From assembly GCA_003550325.1 (NCBI GenBank), contig QKWP01000030.1, positions 528,778 through 592,777 on the forward strand: a DNA stretch of 64,000 bases, read 5' to 3'. A program made the position numbers and the translations under genes. The notes under the pieces were generated by a model. It saw only the letters and a list, made by a program, of their open reading frames with translations, was not told the DNA's origin and ran no database searches. This DNA comes from Gigaspora rosea. Taxonomy: Eukaryota > Glomeromycota > Glomeromycetes > Diversisporales > Gigasporaceae. Shown one piece after another: positions 36,370-48,956 of this stretch. The stretch's first letter is position 1. Every line of letters begins with the position of its first letter.

Positions 36370-37771
36370 TCATTTAGTAACGTTGTTCTTTGGTTGGTAA
36401 ACGTTCAGACATGCAATCTCTTGCAAAATGTCCTTTTCACTACACCTATAGCAAACAACATTGGATCGAGAATTATTGGTAGGCCTGGGCTTCTGGTAGG
36501 ATTGATTGGATTGTTTTGGGCGATAGATTGGCTCAGTTTGAGCACTTAAGGCAGATGCAATGGATGCATAGTTTAATGACATTTGATTCATTTGCTTGGT
36601 GAGTTCCTCTATTTCTTTTTCATAAGCAGCGGCATTAGGATTACTTGGGCCAGGGTCTGCATTAGTAGCGAAGTCAGTTCCTTGTTCATAGGTTCTAGAA
36701 AGTTCAAGAAGCCTAGCTAAATCATTAGGAGCATGAGTAAGAAGAATTGGCAGGATTGCATGACGTAATCCTTTTTGAAGTAAAACAATTTTTGAGCATT
36801 GGAGAGTTGTGCTGCTTGGGTGTCAACTCTCTTAACTAATCTTTTAAATCTAGCATAATAAGAATCAATAGATTCTTCGGGGCCTTGTTTTAATGAATCT
36901 AGATCCCTAAGCCATTTGTTATGCCATCGTTGGGTACAGAAAGAGTTTTTGAAGGCAGTCTCTACAGCATCCCAATCAGTTCCGCCATTGGCATAGTTAG
37001 GAACAGTGGTGGTCCAATCATTAGCATTATCTCTTAGGTAAGTAGCGAGGATATCCTTTTTCCTGCCAAGTTCCATTTGTTTGCTTGTGCAGCTTTGTTA
37101 AAATCTTCAAGCCAAGTAAGAGGGTCTTGGGTTCCATCTCCTTTAAATGGGTCAACTCTCAATAACATGTTTACTTTTTCATTTTCTCTTAAATAGCGCA
37201 AAACATCATCAGCGTTAGCCATTACGTTAATAAGTAATGGAGGAGGAGTAGGTAGTCGTGCAGGTAGAAAAATAGGACTAGGTGGTGATGTATGAATAGG
37301 TGTTAGAGTAAAAAGATTCTCAAAAGAGTCACTATAATCTTCAAAATCGTTATATAGATGGTCCTCATCTTCAAGTTCAGCAGGTAAAGTAAATGGGTTT
37401 CTATGAAAACAACTCATATAGATAGTTAAACTTGCAATACTACGTATGATACTAGTAAGGTTACCAGGGGAAGAAGTATATCTAAAGCTAAAGATAAGTT
37501 TGAAAATAGTATTTTTATATTGGGGTAAGTTAAATTGGGTATAGATTTGGGATATTCGATAAAAATATTCTAAAGATTTTTCAGAGAAGTCACTAGCAGG
37601 ATATTCAGCACAATGCCACTGATAGAAATTTTGAAAATTTCTGGGAATAGCAGTAGTTACAGGATAGCAGATGTTACAAGAGTCGTCTGTTTGACTTAAA
37701 GGGGAGTTAAAGAAATGTTCTTGTTGATGTATAAATAGTTTTAAGATGTATCCGTTAAAGTTAAATTGCAT
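36370..37771 (-). pseudogene. gypsy gag with CCHC zinc knuckle, frameshifted
   Basis: Gag forms the particle and binds the RNA. An N-terminal region of about 190 residues (37771-37200) precedes the usual capsid part (WLEDFNKAAQANKW, then IDSYYARFKRLVKR at 37076-36717). The zinc knuckle starts CYRCSEK near 36456 and needs a frame change to read the His and last Cys; one A is missing near 36436. Another A-run loss near 37058 splits the capsid region. Confidence 0.87.
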
Positions 37772-37828
37772 AAAATAATAAATAAAAAATGATAATTATA
37801 AAGAAAATAAGAAGAGAATAAAAGAATT

Positions 37829-38053
37829 TTAACAATCAAAAGCTTGAGTTTGCTTTAATTGAGTGCAATATAAGTCTGCTAATCTGAGAGTTTTCAAGGA
37901 GAAGACAATAGTTCCGTCTTTTTGCTCAGAAGAGTCAACAAGTTTATCCAATTCTTGTTCAAGATATTTCTTGTAGAAAGGAGCTTTCCAGGCAAGAGTA
38001 TTTTCAATATGTGCAGGTGTATTTGAGGTTGCAATACCTTTCTTAGGCATCAA
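37829..38053 (-). CDS. ORF0 upstream of gag in the gypsy element
   Basis: A 74-codon ORF (MMPKKGIATSNTPAHI... to LKQTQAFDC) sits in the leader between the primer site and gag, on the coding strand. It has no stops but no recognised domain. It could be a small separate protein, a Gag leader in another frame, or chance. Conservation in other copies would decide. Confidence 0.35.
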   Translation of the reverse strand: MMPKKGIATSNTPAHIENTLAWKAPFYKKYLEQELDKLVDSSEQKDGTIVFSLKTLRLADLYCTQLKQTQAFDC

Positions 38054-38370
38054 GTATGACTATGGGTTAGGTTATTTCTTTCCGATATCCAATTCGCAGA
38101 GTTAATTTCACGATGGAAGTCACGTGACCAAGAGTTTCTTTCTTGTAGATCGTTTAGCAGAAAATGCCGTCAACACGATTTACGGATTCCAGAGGCGTTT
38201 TCGTCCTAAGATAAGCTTAGTGGAAAAGATGCGGAATCATCCAAAGGGTATATAGTCCAAATTTCAGCCCAATCAGAGCAATATTGATTGACTTTACTTG
38301 GTGGCAAACGTTCCACGAATTCAACGTTTCAGATTTTATTTTTCCAAAATTCAGCACAGGTGGAGAAAGT

Positions 38371-38388
38371 ATCTCACAGTCACCACCA
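38371..38388 (-). other. candidate primer-binding site
   Basis: Three bases inside the 5' LTR, the minus strand reads TGGTGGTGACTGTGAGA. It starts with TGG, the complement of a tRNA CCA end, as expected for a minus-strand primer site. I cannot name the tRNA. Confidence 0.5.
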
Positions 38389-38391
38389 ATT

Positions 38392-39093
38392 TGTTATCCT
38401 ATATCCACTTCTTCAAAGATATTAGGTAACTAGAGTGATCTTAGACAGTGAACACTTTGTGTAACTTCAAACTTTGTTACTGTGGTATATCTAAGTCAGT
38501 ATGGCGTTTTTAAGAAAACTTAACAAAGAAGATTTAAGGCAATTTGCAATTACGAAAGAGGCTACAATTAAAAGTATATGAGGATACTAATAACTGTTTG
38601 ATTTGTGTAGTTAATAGTTGTTTTTATTATTGAAAGAGTATGAAGACTCGATGTTGAACTTGGGGTCCACATCGGCCGCTTTTATACTTTTTGAAATTTT
38701 ACAAATGTAACGGTCAATATCTTTTACATGTGTAATATATATTACAACTACTATTAATAAAATATATAGTATAACTAGTATAAATATAATATATGTAATA
38801 AATAATATATATGTGATAAATAAAATATCTAGAATATATGCTATAAATATGACATGTCAGATCTACGATTTTTGTCCGCAGCAATCTCCTAGCCAATCAG
38901 ATTGCTGATCTATTAATAAGTATAGGAGTAAATGTTTGACAACTCCTATCTTGGCAACCAGAGGTTGTACAGGGATGATCTATAGCTCGTTAGAACCGTC
39001 TCGGCGAGCTGAGTCGAATGGTGGTGGTTTCATCGAATTCGAATCACTGGTTCAAAAGTTAAGTCCGTTTTTGCGATGTTTCATAGGTCAACA
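38392..39093 (-). repeat. 5' LTR of the gypsy element, 702 bp
   Basis: Matches the other LTR throughout, including TATCCTATATCCACTTCTTC and TCATCGAATTCGAATCACTG. Many differences are CpG here and TpG or CpA in the partner. It carries the uninterrupted SINE target site. Confidence 0.9.
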
Positions 39094-39097
39094 ATAT

Positions 39098-41958
39098 ACA
39101 TATATAGTACAGGACAGCTAAAGATATCCACTTTTATATATAAAATTTAAAAATGCTTATAACTTAAAAACAAATAATTTTAAAAAAATCTGTCTTACAT
39201 ATTTGTTGCTTTTAGTCTAAGCTACAATTCTGTTTGAATGGAATTTTATCTTTATAATAAAGTTAAAAAGTTTTTGAGTTTGAGTTTATATGTAATCAAA
39301 AATTTGGCATTAATATATAACAAAAATGTTTATATATATTTTTAACCAATCAGAATTTATTACACAAAAATTAGCCAATCATATTTGATTTCATAATCTC
39401 AAATTTGGTACTTTTTTAAAAAATGTGAATATCTTTAATAACAATTTTTATAAGGAAATTAATCAAGAAAATTCATTGGCAAAGACTAAACTTGAAGCTT
39501 TAAAATTAGTTTCTGATGATGACTTGACTTCAAATACAAACTCTAACTCTTTTGAAGTACCAAATTACAAACCAATAAAAAGATAGTCCTTATCAGAAAT
39601 ATGTACATCAATTGAAGAAGTGGAAAAACAGTACAAAACATTACAGAAAGTATAAGATACAAAAGAAAAAGAGTATATTTAGTGAAGCTATGCAGAATAA
39701 ATAGAGTTTTTTGATAATATAGATACTTACTTAAAAGATGTTCCAAATATTGCTCTATCTATAGAATTTAATGTTCTAAGCCAAATAATGCAAATAACAA
39801 TACAAATAACAACTATAATGAACCAATATAGTATTTCATATTTATTTATTTTATTAATTAGATCAATTCAAGAAAAAAAAGAACTTGCACTAGTAATAAA
39901 AAAATCTATTGATAATATCTTAACACATATTGACAATTTAACAAAATTAATTGTTAAAACTATTAAGAAGCAATATTTATATGCTAGTGAAATTCAACAC
40001 AATAGCACAATAAACAAATGGATATTTTTAAACAATTTTTAAGAAACTAATTATATATTTTATATTATTTTATGTAAAGTAATTTATAGTTATTGTATGA
40101 GTTGTAGTAATAATCCAATTATATATAGGTTCATATTCCATGCCAAAGGCATGGAATTTAAATATGAATCTCAACATATCTGTATAATAACTATCTTATT
40201 GCATAGTGTCTGGCATAACAATCCTATACCAATAAGTAAATAAAAAGGCACAGGTTGTTACATAAGACTTGTGCAATAATTACAAATAATAATAAAATAT
40301 ATAATTGTTACAATTTTAAACTAAAAGATTTACCAAGTATTCTCTTTTTTTGTATTTCTACTATTCAGTTTCTTCCTATATTTGTAATAAACACTTTTTT
40401 ATTTTTATTGTTATTAACAATTTGATTATCATTATTGTTACTATTAATAGTAAATTCACTATTACAATATTAACAATTTTATTATTTTTGTAACTATCAT
40501 TATTGAGTAATAAATTATTTCTATCAATATACAAATTGTTAATATATAGCAAGTATAAATTATTCAAACAATTTATTTTAAATCTGTATATAAATTTTAT
40601 TTAACAAAATTCTTTACCTTTCTTTTAAATGTTCAAATGCTCTTTTAATACACATTCTCATTAAAAAAAGTTACTTAAATTATTATTTATGACTAGCTAA
40701 TGTATTATAATTAGAAATAGTTTTATTAAATAAGTTTTAAAAGAATATATAAAATTAGTAATAATATATGAATTATCTGAAACTTATTGTTTTTGATTAT
40801 AAGAAATTTTATAATAAAGAAAATTTATAAAACATGTGTATTATGTACAATTTCTTTTAAAATAATAAAATTTTTAATATATAAATTAAAAAAAAATAAT
40901 ATTACAATTTTATTAATTTGCTTTTCTGGCATATATATATGTAAATCATTCTCAACTATCTACAACCCCAAGGTTAATTGAGTAAAAGTTTTAAGATTTA
41001 CAAAACATGTGCTATTCTTAATAAAAAAATAAATAGATAGATAATTATGCTCTAAACTAGTTATTCTATATTCAAATTCTTGAATAATAATGTTAGTTGT
41101 AAACCTTGTAGATATTTATCCTTTGTTCTCAGAAATCTATTTGTAAAATAAATAACTGATTTTTGAATTACTTCAAGGGTTTGTTCTAAACCCAAATACC
41201 TGCTTTATTAGCAAAGTGCTACAAAGCAATAGTAATTTGCTTCCATATAAGTTTAATATTAAGAGCTTCAGATCTAAAAACAGAATATATCTCTAATTAA
41301 GAAACAATAACACTAAATATTATAAGGATAACACAAAAATATAGCCAAAAAGAAATATAACCCTTATTATCAATTAAATCTGAAAAATATTAATTAAGAA
41401 TCAACTAGTTTTAGATCTTCATTGCTATTGGGTTACTATATTAAATAAAGAAAACAATAGCAAAATAGTTGAATTTGTTGCAATTTGAGTAAAAGCCAAA
41501 AGATAATAAGTATTTGATATTATTTTTTGGGCTTTTCAATTTTTTTATTTTCTATAATAACTTTTAATATAAGAAGTAAAATAATAATTTGTTGCTATTA
41601 AGAATAATGCTCTATAGCAAAGTTGTTTAAGCAATCTTTTTAAATACCCTATTGATTATAAAATTTAAAGACAGGTATAAAAAAAGGGGTTTATTGTAAA
41701 AACTTTGTTGATTAAAATAAAAAATTTATTTAAGATCTTTTTACTAATAAAAAATAGATTATTACATAATCAAACTTTATTAGTATTAGCAAAAAATATA
41801 TAAAATTTTTTAAAAGAACTTCTATGCTAAAATCTTTTAAAAGAATTGTAATCAATACAAAATATTTCAAAATTTTTGATTTTATATTTTAAAAAATATT
41901 TAAAATATTGTAAAATAGACTAAATAAAAAAATGCAAGCCTCTATCTAATTATCTCTA
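39098..41958. other. very AT-rich stretch with weak coding remnants
   Basis: From about 39460 to 40042 (+) pieces of open frame (KTKLEALKLVSDDDLTSNTN; EEVEKQYKTLQKV; then an 84-codon ORF from 39788) are separated by stops. This could be a decayed coiled-coil gene, but no family was recognised. A block at 41390-41480 resembles 51230-51330. Nothing else was found. Confidence 0.35.
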
Positions 41959-42935
41959 CAGTCAGACCTTTCTATAGTCACACCCTATATAGTCACACCT
42001 CTATTTAAGCACCCAATTTTGTGCGATAGACTCAAACATAGTAAAAAAACCTCATTATAGTCACAAATTGCTTATAATCACTATCACTATGAAAATTTGA
42101 TTTTTTAACAATTTTATTAATAAAAAACCCTCATTATAGTCACCAATTTTTAACTAAATATGAATTATATAATCTGATTGGCCAATTTTCATATTCATGT
42201 ATATTTAAAATTATCTATTAATTGATAATTCGCCTGTCAACTAGAGAGTGATCCTATAGGCGAAATGTGGAGTGCTTCCATCTAAAATTTTCCTTACTAA
42301 GTTAATGATACATGTTCACTAATTCAATGTTGTAGAGCTCATCGAGACACATCTAATGGTGGTTAGATAATTCAAATCGGCCCAGTGGATGGCGAGTTAT
42401 CGTCAAAAACGATGGTCGACTATATAAAAATCCGTGATGGAAATTACATATGAAAATCACTATAGGCGAAATGTGGAGTGCTTCCATCTAAATCTTTTTT
42501 TTTACTAAGTTAATGATACATGCCTACTAATTAAAAGTTGTAGAGCTCGTCGAGACGCATCTAACGGTGGTTAGATTATCCAAATCGACCTAGTAGATAG
42601 TGAAATAGCATCAAAAAACGATTGGCATACTATATAAAATCTCTTATGTAAACAAATATTGGATTTTATATAGTCAGCCACTCGTTTTTCGATGATATCT
42701 CACCATCCACTGAGCTGATTTGGATGATCTAACCACCGTTAGATGCGTCTCGACGAGCTCTACAACTTTTTATTAGTGGGCATGTATCATTAATATAGTA
42801 AAAAAAGGGTTAGATGGAAGAATGCCACATTTCGCCTATAGATAACCATAATGAGTATTTTATTTATAGTCACACCTTTTTACAATCACCAAAATAGGGT
42901 GCGACGAACTTGGTGATTATAGAGAGGGATAACTG
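41959..42935. mobile_element. 977-bp TA-flanked element with three inner modules
   Basis: Starts CAGTCAGACCTTTCTATAGT and ends TAGAGAGGGATAACTG, with TA on both sides (41957-41958, 42936-42937). Inside are three copies of a module of about 180 bases: direct at 42254-42432 and 42460-42643, inverted at 42663-42840. Each carries TATAGGCGAAATGTGGAGTG and GTAGAGCTC. There is no transposase. Confidence 0.75.
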
Positions 42936-43094
42936 TATTTATAAAAAAAGCCCTACTAGTGTCTAAAAGAAATAGCAAAAAGGCACAGAAGATAATATTT
43001 TGCATATTATTATATAAATTTACAATATTTTGCAATATTTTGCAATATTTTAAAATATTTTAAAATATTATACAAAAAATAAATAAACAATATA

Positions 43095-43296
43095 TAGTCA
43101 CCTCTCTCTAATCTGAACCTCTCTAAACTGAACACTATTAAACTTTCTCTAAACTAAACAAATCTCCTAAAATATTTGTAAATTTTATTATAAAGTTCAG
43201 ATAATCCATATATAAGTTTTTGAAAACTGAACTTTTTCAAATTTTTCATAGTAAAAAAAAGCAGTCTCAGCAGTTCAGATTAGAAAGAGTTAATTG
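43095..43296. mobile_element. 202-bp MITE of the same terminal family
   Basis: Left end TAGTCACCTCTCTCTAATCT, right end AGATTAGAAAGAGTTAATTG, flanked by TA (43093-43094, 43297-43298). GAACCTCTCTAAACTGAAC follows inside the left end. The termini are related to those at 22065, 41959 and 46263. Confidence 0.7.
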
Positions 43297-43298
43297 TA

Positions 43299-46262
43299 CA
43301 TAATTATATAATTATATTTTTTGCAAATAATTGAAAGTTTTTACAGGTTTTTACAGATTTTACAAAATTTTGCAATTTTAAAATTTATATTTATTTATTA
43401 GAATTTTAGTATTTAGTGCACTCTGCACTAGTATACTCTATAATATCAACTATAAATAATAATTAAAGTTAGGATTAGAGTTAGGATTAGAGTTAGAGTT
43501 GGTTAGAATTAGGATTAAATTAAAATTAGTACAGAATTGCGAGAGAATTATTTTTTGTTAAAACACAGCAGGGGTTACTCTAGTAAAATTTTGAAAAACA
43601 TAAAAGAGGTGCACTATAGTGCAGGTGCACTACATTCTAAAACCCTATTATTATATATTTAATTTTTTTTTTACCTTTGGCGGTCCTGCCATTTACTTTT
43701 ATTAGTTTTTCAGTATAACGAAACAAGTTCATATACATATAGATCTAATTACAAGAATGGTACCACTCGGCTATCTATATAGATACCCAAGAGTAACCTG
43801 CTGCACTAGTAGGTAAACCTACTAGCCGCTCTGTTGAACCACCGGCACTACAAAAAGTGCACTCCCAAAAAAATTAAAAAATTGGAAAAAACTTCAATAG
43901 GGGTGAGAAAACGATACTATAGTTAAAAAGAAAATATAAAATGGAGTTATAGGAATGAACGACTAACTAAAAAAACCAAAAAAAACCCAACAAAAAGAGA
44001 AGGGAAAAAAATAAAAAATAGAACCTTCTATTGAAGAAGTAAGTGTGGTCAGAGAAATAGTGATAAAAATTATATAATACTGCACAGAGAAACGCTCCGC
44101 CTAAGTATTATATGTACATTGTAAGAAAAAACTACGCCTATAAGAATATTCTAGAAAGAAATTTCAATTCGGAATTTTCTCTACTGTATCTCACGTGTCA
44201 TTCATTGTTTATTTCACAAGCACTGGAACTCATTCGTGACTTCGTTCCAATTAGGTAGCGCATTCCCAAAATGGATGATATAAACAATATCGATCTTTTG
44301 GAGGGGTAAGCCAAAATGCCCACTTGGTTGAAATTTCGCAAAGCCAAAGAGGTGGCAAAAGAGAGACCCAACTTGCAAAAAGTGTAGGAGTATATGCTTT
44401 GCTGAATAGCACAGTCAACCAAAAGAATGTTTCTACTATTGTTTCCACACCTTCTAACAAAAAACCCAGAGTTGTTGTTCTACTACTTGTTCTATAGTAA
44501 CAAAGTCTTCTACTCAGAGAGTCAAACCCATAAGGAGAAAGTTCTTTTTCATCTCTATTTCAGTTCTTCTCACATACAATCTGAAACCCTGTCTTCTAGT
44601 TAGAGTTTTTGTTATGTACAAATATACTAACAACAAAGTTTTCATAGGTCAGCGTTAATAGAAAAATTGGGACTGATAATTGTCAGAAAGAGTTGTGGTT
44701 GTATTTTGATTATATATTTAAATTAAATATACAATTTAATCAATATTATATATGATATTTATTATATTATATTTACTTAATATTTTTGATTATTGGAACT
44801 CTTTTTAATGATTACCTGTACCAAATTTTTCAAGAAGACAATTTATAAAAACTGCATATTTATAGTAATATATATAATAGTAGCTAGAACTTGATACTAT
44901 CTATTGGAAAACTAAAACACTGCAAGAAGAAGTGACCTAGAACATTTTCAGATGAACTTGATAGATAGTTCTCCCAATTTGTGTTTTTAGTACTATTGAG
45001 CAAAGAAGTAGTAGACTTAGATACTAAAGTTTATTTTGTAATATGTTATTATATATAGAGCAACTTCTACAAGCTTATTTATGTTTGGTAACCTTTTTTT
45101 TTCTCTCCTCTTGTCCTATTGGATTTTTTCAAAATTTTTGCCAAAAAGTAAGAATTTTAGCTTATCCTCTTCAAAAGACTAGTAGTAATATTTACTCTTT
45201 TTAAATTAGAAATATATTCCAAATTAGAACTGGGCTCTATCACTAGTAAAATTTTGGTTACTATATACAAACAAACAATAAATAATATGGTTGGAATCTG
45301 GAGGGCATGTGAAAAAATTTTTTATCTTTTTTAATTTTGGTTATAGTTTTTCTTTTTATATATATATAATATTTTGATAGATTTAATTTATGCGATGTTA
45401 TAATATTTTTATTGTCTTATACAAACTTTTTAGCACTTCTATATTTTTTTTTGCTTGTTTTTTGGTTTTCTTTTAATCTCTTTTACCATATATGTCAAAA
45501 ATTAAGCTACCTTTTTTGGCCAAAAAATTATATAAAAAATCATAAAATAGCTTATTTTTGAAATATTGAATTTTTTAAAAAAATTAAAAAACGTACTAAT
45601 ATAAACTTGTCAAAATATTACCAAATTTTTACTATAGGTGTATTTTGATGTACTAAACAACTTGCCTTAATTGAACTTTTGAAGTTTATTTAATAAAAAA
45701 AAGGTTATATATAGCAACTGCTAACAAATTTTTTAAAATTTTTTAAAAAAAACAGAAGGTAGCTTATTTTAGGTAGTAGCTTATTTTTAGACATATACAG
45801 TATTCTTTTAGTTGTTTTATTGGTTTTGTTTTTGGTCTTTCATTTAAATAGTGTTGCTTGTTCTTTCTTTAATATTTTCTCTTTTTTTTTATTTTCATCA
45901 TGAGAAGTGCAGAAAGAAAGTTTTTTTTAGGAGAAATGGTTATGAAGTTGGTAGCTAGATACCAATTCTTTTCAGTACCCAATATATGGGAAGGTTATGC
46001 ATAGGTACTATAAACTAATATCAGTGCAATAATCAAACTTGGGCACTTATTTGTAGAAACTAGATTTAGTGTTGTTTTCTATCATTAGAGTTTTATTACA
46101 TGGCAATTCGCCAATTTTGATTTGGTATTTACTATTAAAGAGAAAAAATTCTCGGCATGTATATAGTTGCTATATAATTTCTAATAAAAGTTCAAACTAG
46201 TTACAAAGAAAAAAAATTTTTAATAATATTACATATTTATTATATTATATTTTAATAATATA
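43299..46262. other. repeat-rich stretch without recognised gene
   Basis: Bases 43440-43640 hold ATTAGAGTTAGG-like runs and GTGCACTATAGTGCAGGTGC. Bases 43680-44660 are less AT-rich; the end (TTTTCATAGGTCAGCG) resembles the end of the gypsy LTR at 39080-39093, so a solo LTR is possible but weak. Two overlapping minus-strand ORFs at 44198-44460 are unrecognised. From 44700 to 46262 nothing was seen. Confidence 0.35.
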
Positions 46263-46838
46263 TAGTCAACTATTTCTAAGTGCAATTTTTAAAACCAAAA
46301 AATTTTCCAAATCAAATATTTTAGCAAGTATTATTTATTTATAAGTCAAATTGATATATGTTTATATAGTTAACTCATTTTAAGTACAAGTTGACAGGCC
46401 AGAGAAATATCTTGTAGTTAGGGCCATGTTATTAATCACCTGATTATTTTTTATTAGAGGCCTACCACCTTCCCTCTTTCTTATTATATATATTATCAGG
46501 TTCTTATATATAATTTTAACTTTTTTTACCCCCTTCCCCCTAAAAAATCACCTGATTTTTGTCACTCTCCTTAGAAAAAATTTACAATTAAAAAAAAAAC
46601 TAATTTAAGATTTAATTAATAAATAAACCAAAAAAATCTGCACTTAAAAAAATATATTAACTTAATTGGTTAATAAAATATCTTGCAATTAGTGAAAATA
46701 ATTTTATATACTAGCTAAAAAAAATTGTACCAGAATAAAGAAATTGTATTATTTTATAAATCCCAACTTGGACCAACACTATTTATTGCATTTAAAGAGA
46801 TCTTACTTAGAGGACTTGTACTTAGAGAAAGTTGACTG
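46263..46838. mobile_element. 576-bp TA-flanked element of the same terminal family
   Basis: Left end TAGTCAACTATTTCTAAGTG; right end CTTAGAGAAAGTTGACTG; TA on each side (46261-46262, 46839-46840). A further inverted-looking terminus (TTTAAGTACAAGTTGACA) lies at about 46379-46397, so one copy may have inserted in another. The ORF across its right end is an artefact. Confidence 0.65.
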
Positions 46839-46959
46839 TATATTTTTTACTATACTATTTTTATTACTATTTATTGGAAGAAAACAAAATAGTAAAAAAA
46901 AAATACAAAAATTTCTATTTTTTAAAAGTAAAGTTGGTGTTCTTGCAAATTGCTAAAAA

Positions 46960-47740
46960 AATCTAATATGTTCTTGTAAAGTGCTAGAAAAGTTAGAGTT
47001 AGTATTCTTGTAAGTACTAGAAAAGTCCAAGTATCAGAAAAGTTAAAGTTGGTGTTCTTATAAAGTACTAGAAAAGTTCTATTATTTTCTTGCAAAGTGC
47101 CAAAGAAATCAAGATTGCAGGATTAGTGTTTTCACGAAGTGCTTAAATAAATAAAATAAAATAAAAATTAAAGAAATAAGTAAAAAAAAAATAAAACAAA
47201 AAAAAACAATAATGTAAGCAAACTGAATAAAAAAAAATAAATAAAGCCCCAAATCTCTATTTTTTTGAACAAAAATTGATAAAGAAATCCAGTTTTATAT
47301 TTTTGTAAAGTGCTAGATTAATGTTTCTGCAAAGTGCCAAGTTAGTATTTTTGCAAAGTGCCAGAAAAGTCTGGGTTTGCTTGCAAAGTGCCTGGGTTAG
47401 TTTTCTTGCAAAGTGCTAGAAAAATAAGTGTTGTATTCTTGCAAAGTGCCAGAATAAAATAAATTAATAAAAAAAATTAAAAAAATCAAAAAACAAAAAT
47501 AAAAAAAAAATATCAAATAAAAAAAAATAAATAAAGCTCTAAATCTTTATTTCTTAAAAAATGTTTTTAGAAATTTAGAAATTGTTAGAAAAATCAGTTG
47601 TATGTTCTTGTAAAGTATCAGAAAAATCTGAGTTGGCTTGCAAAGTACCAAATTGGTGTTTTTACAAAGTGCTAAAAAATTGTTGGTTTTTTTTGCAAAG
47701 TGCCGAAGAAGTTAGAGTTGGTGTTCTTATAAAATGCTAA
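46960..47740 (+). repeat. degenerate repeat array around TTCTTGCAAAGTGCCAGAAA
   Basis: About 16 occurrences of CTTGCAAAGTGC or close variants, spaced 25-60 bases and broken by AAATAAAATAAA blocks. The complement (GCACTTTGCAAGAA) recurs at 62550-62850. No ORF spans it. Confidence 0.75.
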
Positions 47741-48604
47741 AATAAAATAAAAAAAAATTAAAATAAATAAATAAATAAAAAAATGAAATAACAAATGAAA
47801 AATAAAAAAAAATAAAAAAGCAAGATAAAACTAAATAAAGATCTAATTATAAACAAAAGTTCTAGTCTGATTTTGCAATACAGAATTTGTAGTTAATTTA
47901 AATAGAACTCTAAAATATAGGTTAGATTTGTTATAAAATTACTAAAAATAGAAAAATCTGCAAAAACTTTAAAAATAAGCAAAAAATTACTATAATTAGG
48001 GGTTTGCTAAAGCTATATACCTACATGACTTTTATATATAAATAAACCAATCAAAATTTGAAAATTTTGTTTAAAAAAAGTCAAAAATCAAAAAACTGCA
48101 AAAACATAAAAATGATAGTCTAAACCTGTTTTAGTGCATTAATAAAAATGTTGGAAAGGCAATTTTACCCATATATATACTCTTATCCTAATAGTAAACC
48201 AACCCTAACTCTAATTATAATTAAAATTTCAAAAGTCATATAAGTACAGGGCTTTAGCAATCCTCTATAAATAGAAAAGATTTGTATAAAAAACTTTATA
48301 ATAAGTAAAATAATATCTGATCTATCTATATATATTTTGGGGTTCTATTTAAATGCATCATACAAAATTTTAAAATATTTTAAAAATATTAGTTCTAAAA
48401 TATTTTAAACCATTTTTGAGTATTTTAAAACATTTTGCAAAATATTTTATAAATTTTATAAATTTAATATTTCATAAGATTTCAAAATATATTGCAAAAT
48501 ATTTTACTTATTTTGTGATTTATAAAATTTTTTGAAAGTTTTTGCAACTATAAATTTGCCAATGAATTTATTATTATTTTTATAATAATATTGTGTTTAA
48601 AATA
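47741..48604. repeat. dispersed repeat fragments
   Basis: Bases 48020-48260 are a minus-oriented copy of the family at 6310-6560 (GGCAATTTTACCCATATA, ACCAACCCTAACTCTAATT). Bases 48360-48540 hold runs of AAAATATTTTAAAATATT, also found at 43010-43070 and 62270-62400. Confidence 0.5.
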
Positions 48605-48725
48605 GGCAATTTTCATAGTGGGTTGTAGGTATAGCAGCTAATATAAACCCTTTAGGCAAACTATTTAAATTAGGTACCAAAAGTGCACATATAGCTAGTT
48701 GACACTTATTAATATAACAAATATC
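48605..48725 (+). mobile_element. 3' fragment of the SINE family
   Basis: TGGGTTGTAGGTATAGCAGC, TTTAAATTAGGTACCAAAAG and TGCACATATAGCTAGTTG follow 30115-30205 and 60495-60590 in order. The tRNA-like head is absent. No target duplication was identified. Confidence 0.65.
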
Positions 48726-48956
48726 ACTACTCTCAATAATAGCAAAAGGCCAAAGCAAGCTGTCTTAAAAAATACTTAAAGTTAGCATTTGTTTAAAGTT
48801 GCAACTTCAATTACTTGTCTAAAATTATCTGCTAATATATGCAAAATAAATAATTTTAGAAAGATCCTGAAATATTCATAGATAGGTCAGGTTAATGATA
48901 AAATTACCAAAAATAGAGATCCGTTAAAGCCAGGGCCATCACGTGACTGATAGCCA

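Larger units (their letters stand above)
29140..39093 (-). mobile_element. Ty3/gypsy LTR retrotransposon, full length but inactive
   Basis: LTRs lie at 29140-30574 (with a SINE inserted) and 38392-39093; on the minus strand they begin TGTTGATC and end ATAACA. ATAT flanks both sides (29136-29139 and 39094-39097), a possible 4-base target duplication. The coding order on the minus strand is ORF0, gag, protease, RT, RNase H, linker, integrase, 3' ORF. RNase H before integrase places it in Ty3/gypsy. Each coding part has frameshifts or stops, listed under the parts. Confidence 0.92.

Noticed and set aside
44198-44460. Two overlapping minus-strand ORFs of 69-74 codons
   Set aside because: Different frames of the same bases, no recognised family and no splice context.
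43680-44660. Solo LTR or second retroelement
   Set aside because: Only the last dozen or so bases resemble the gypsy LTR end; no second boundary or coding motif was found.
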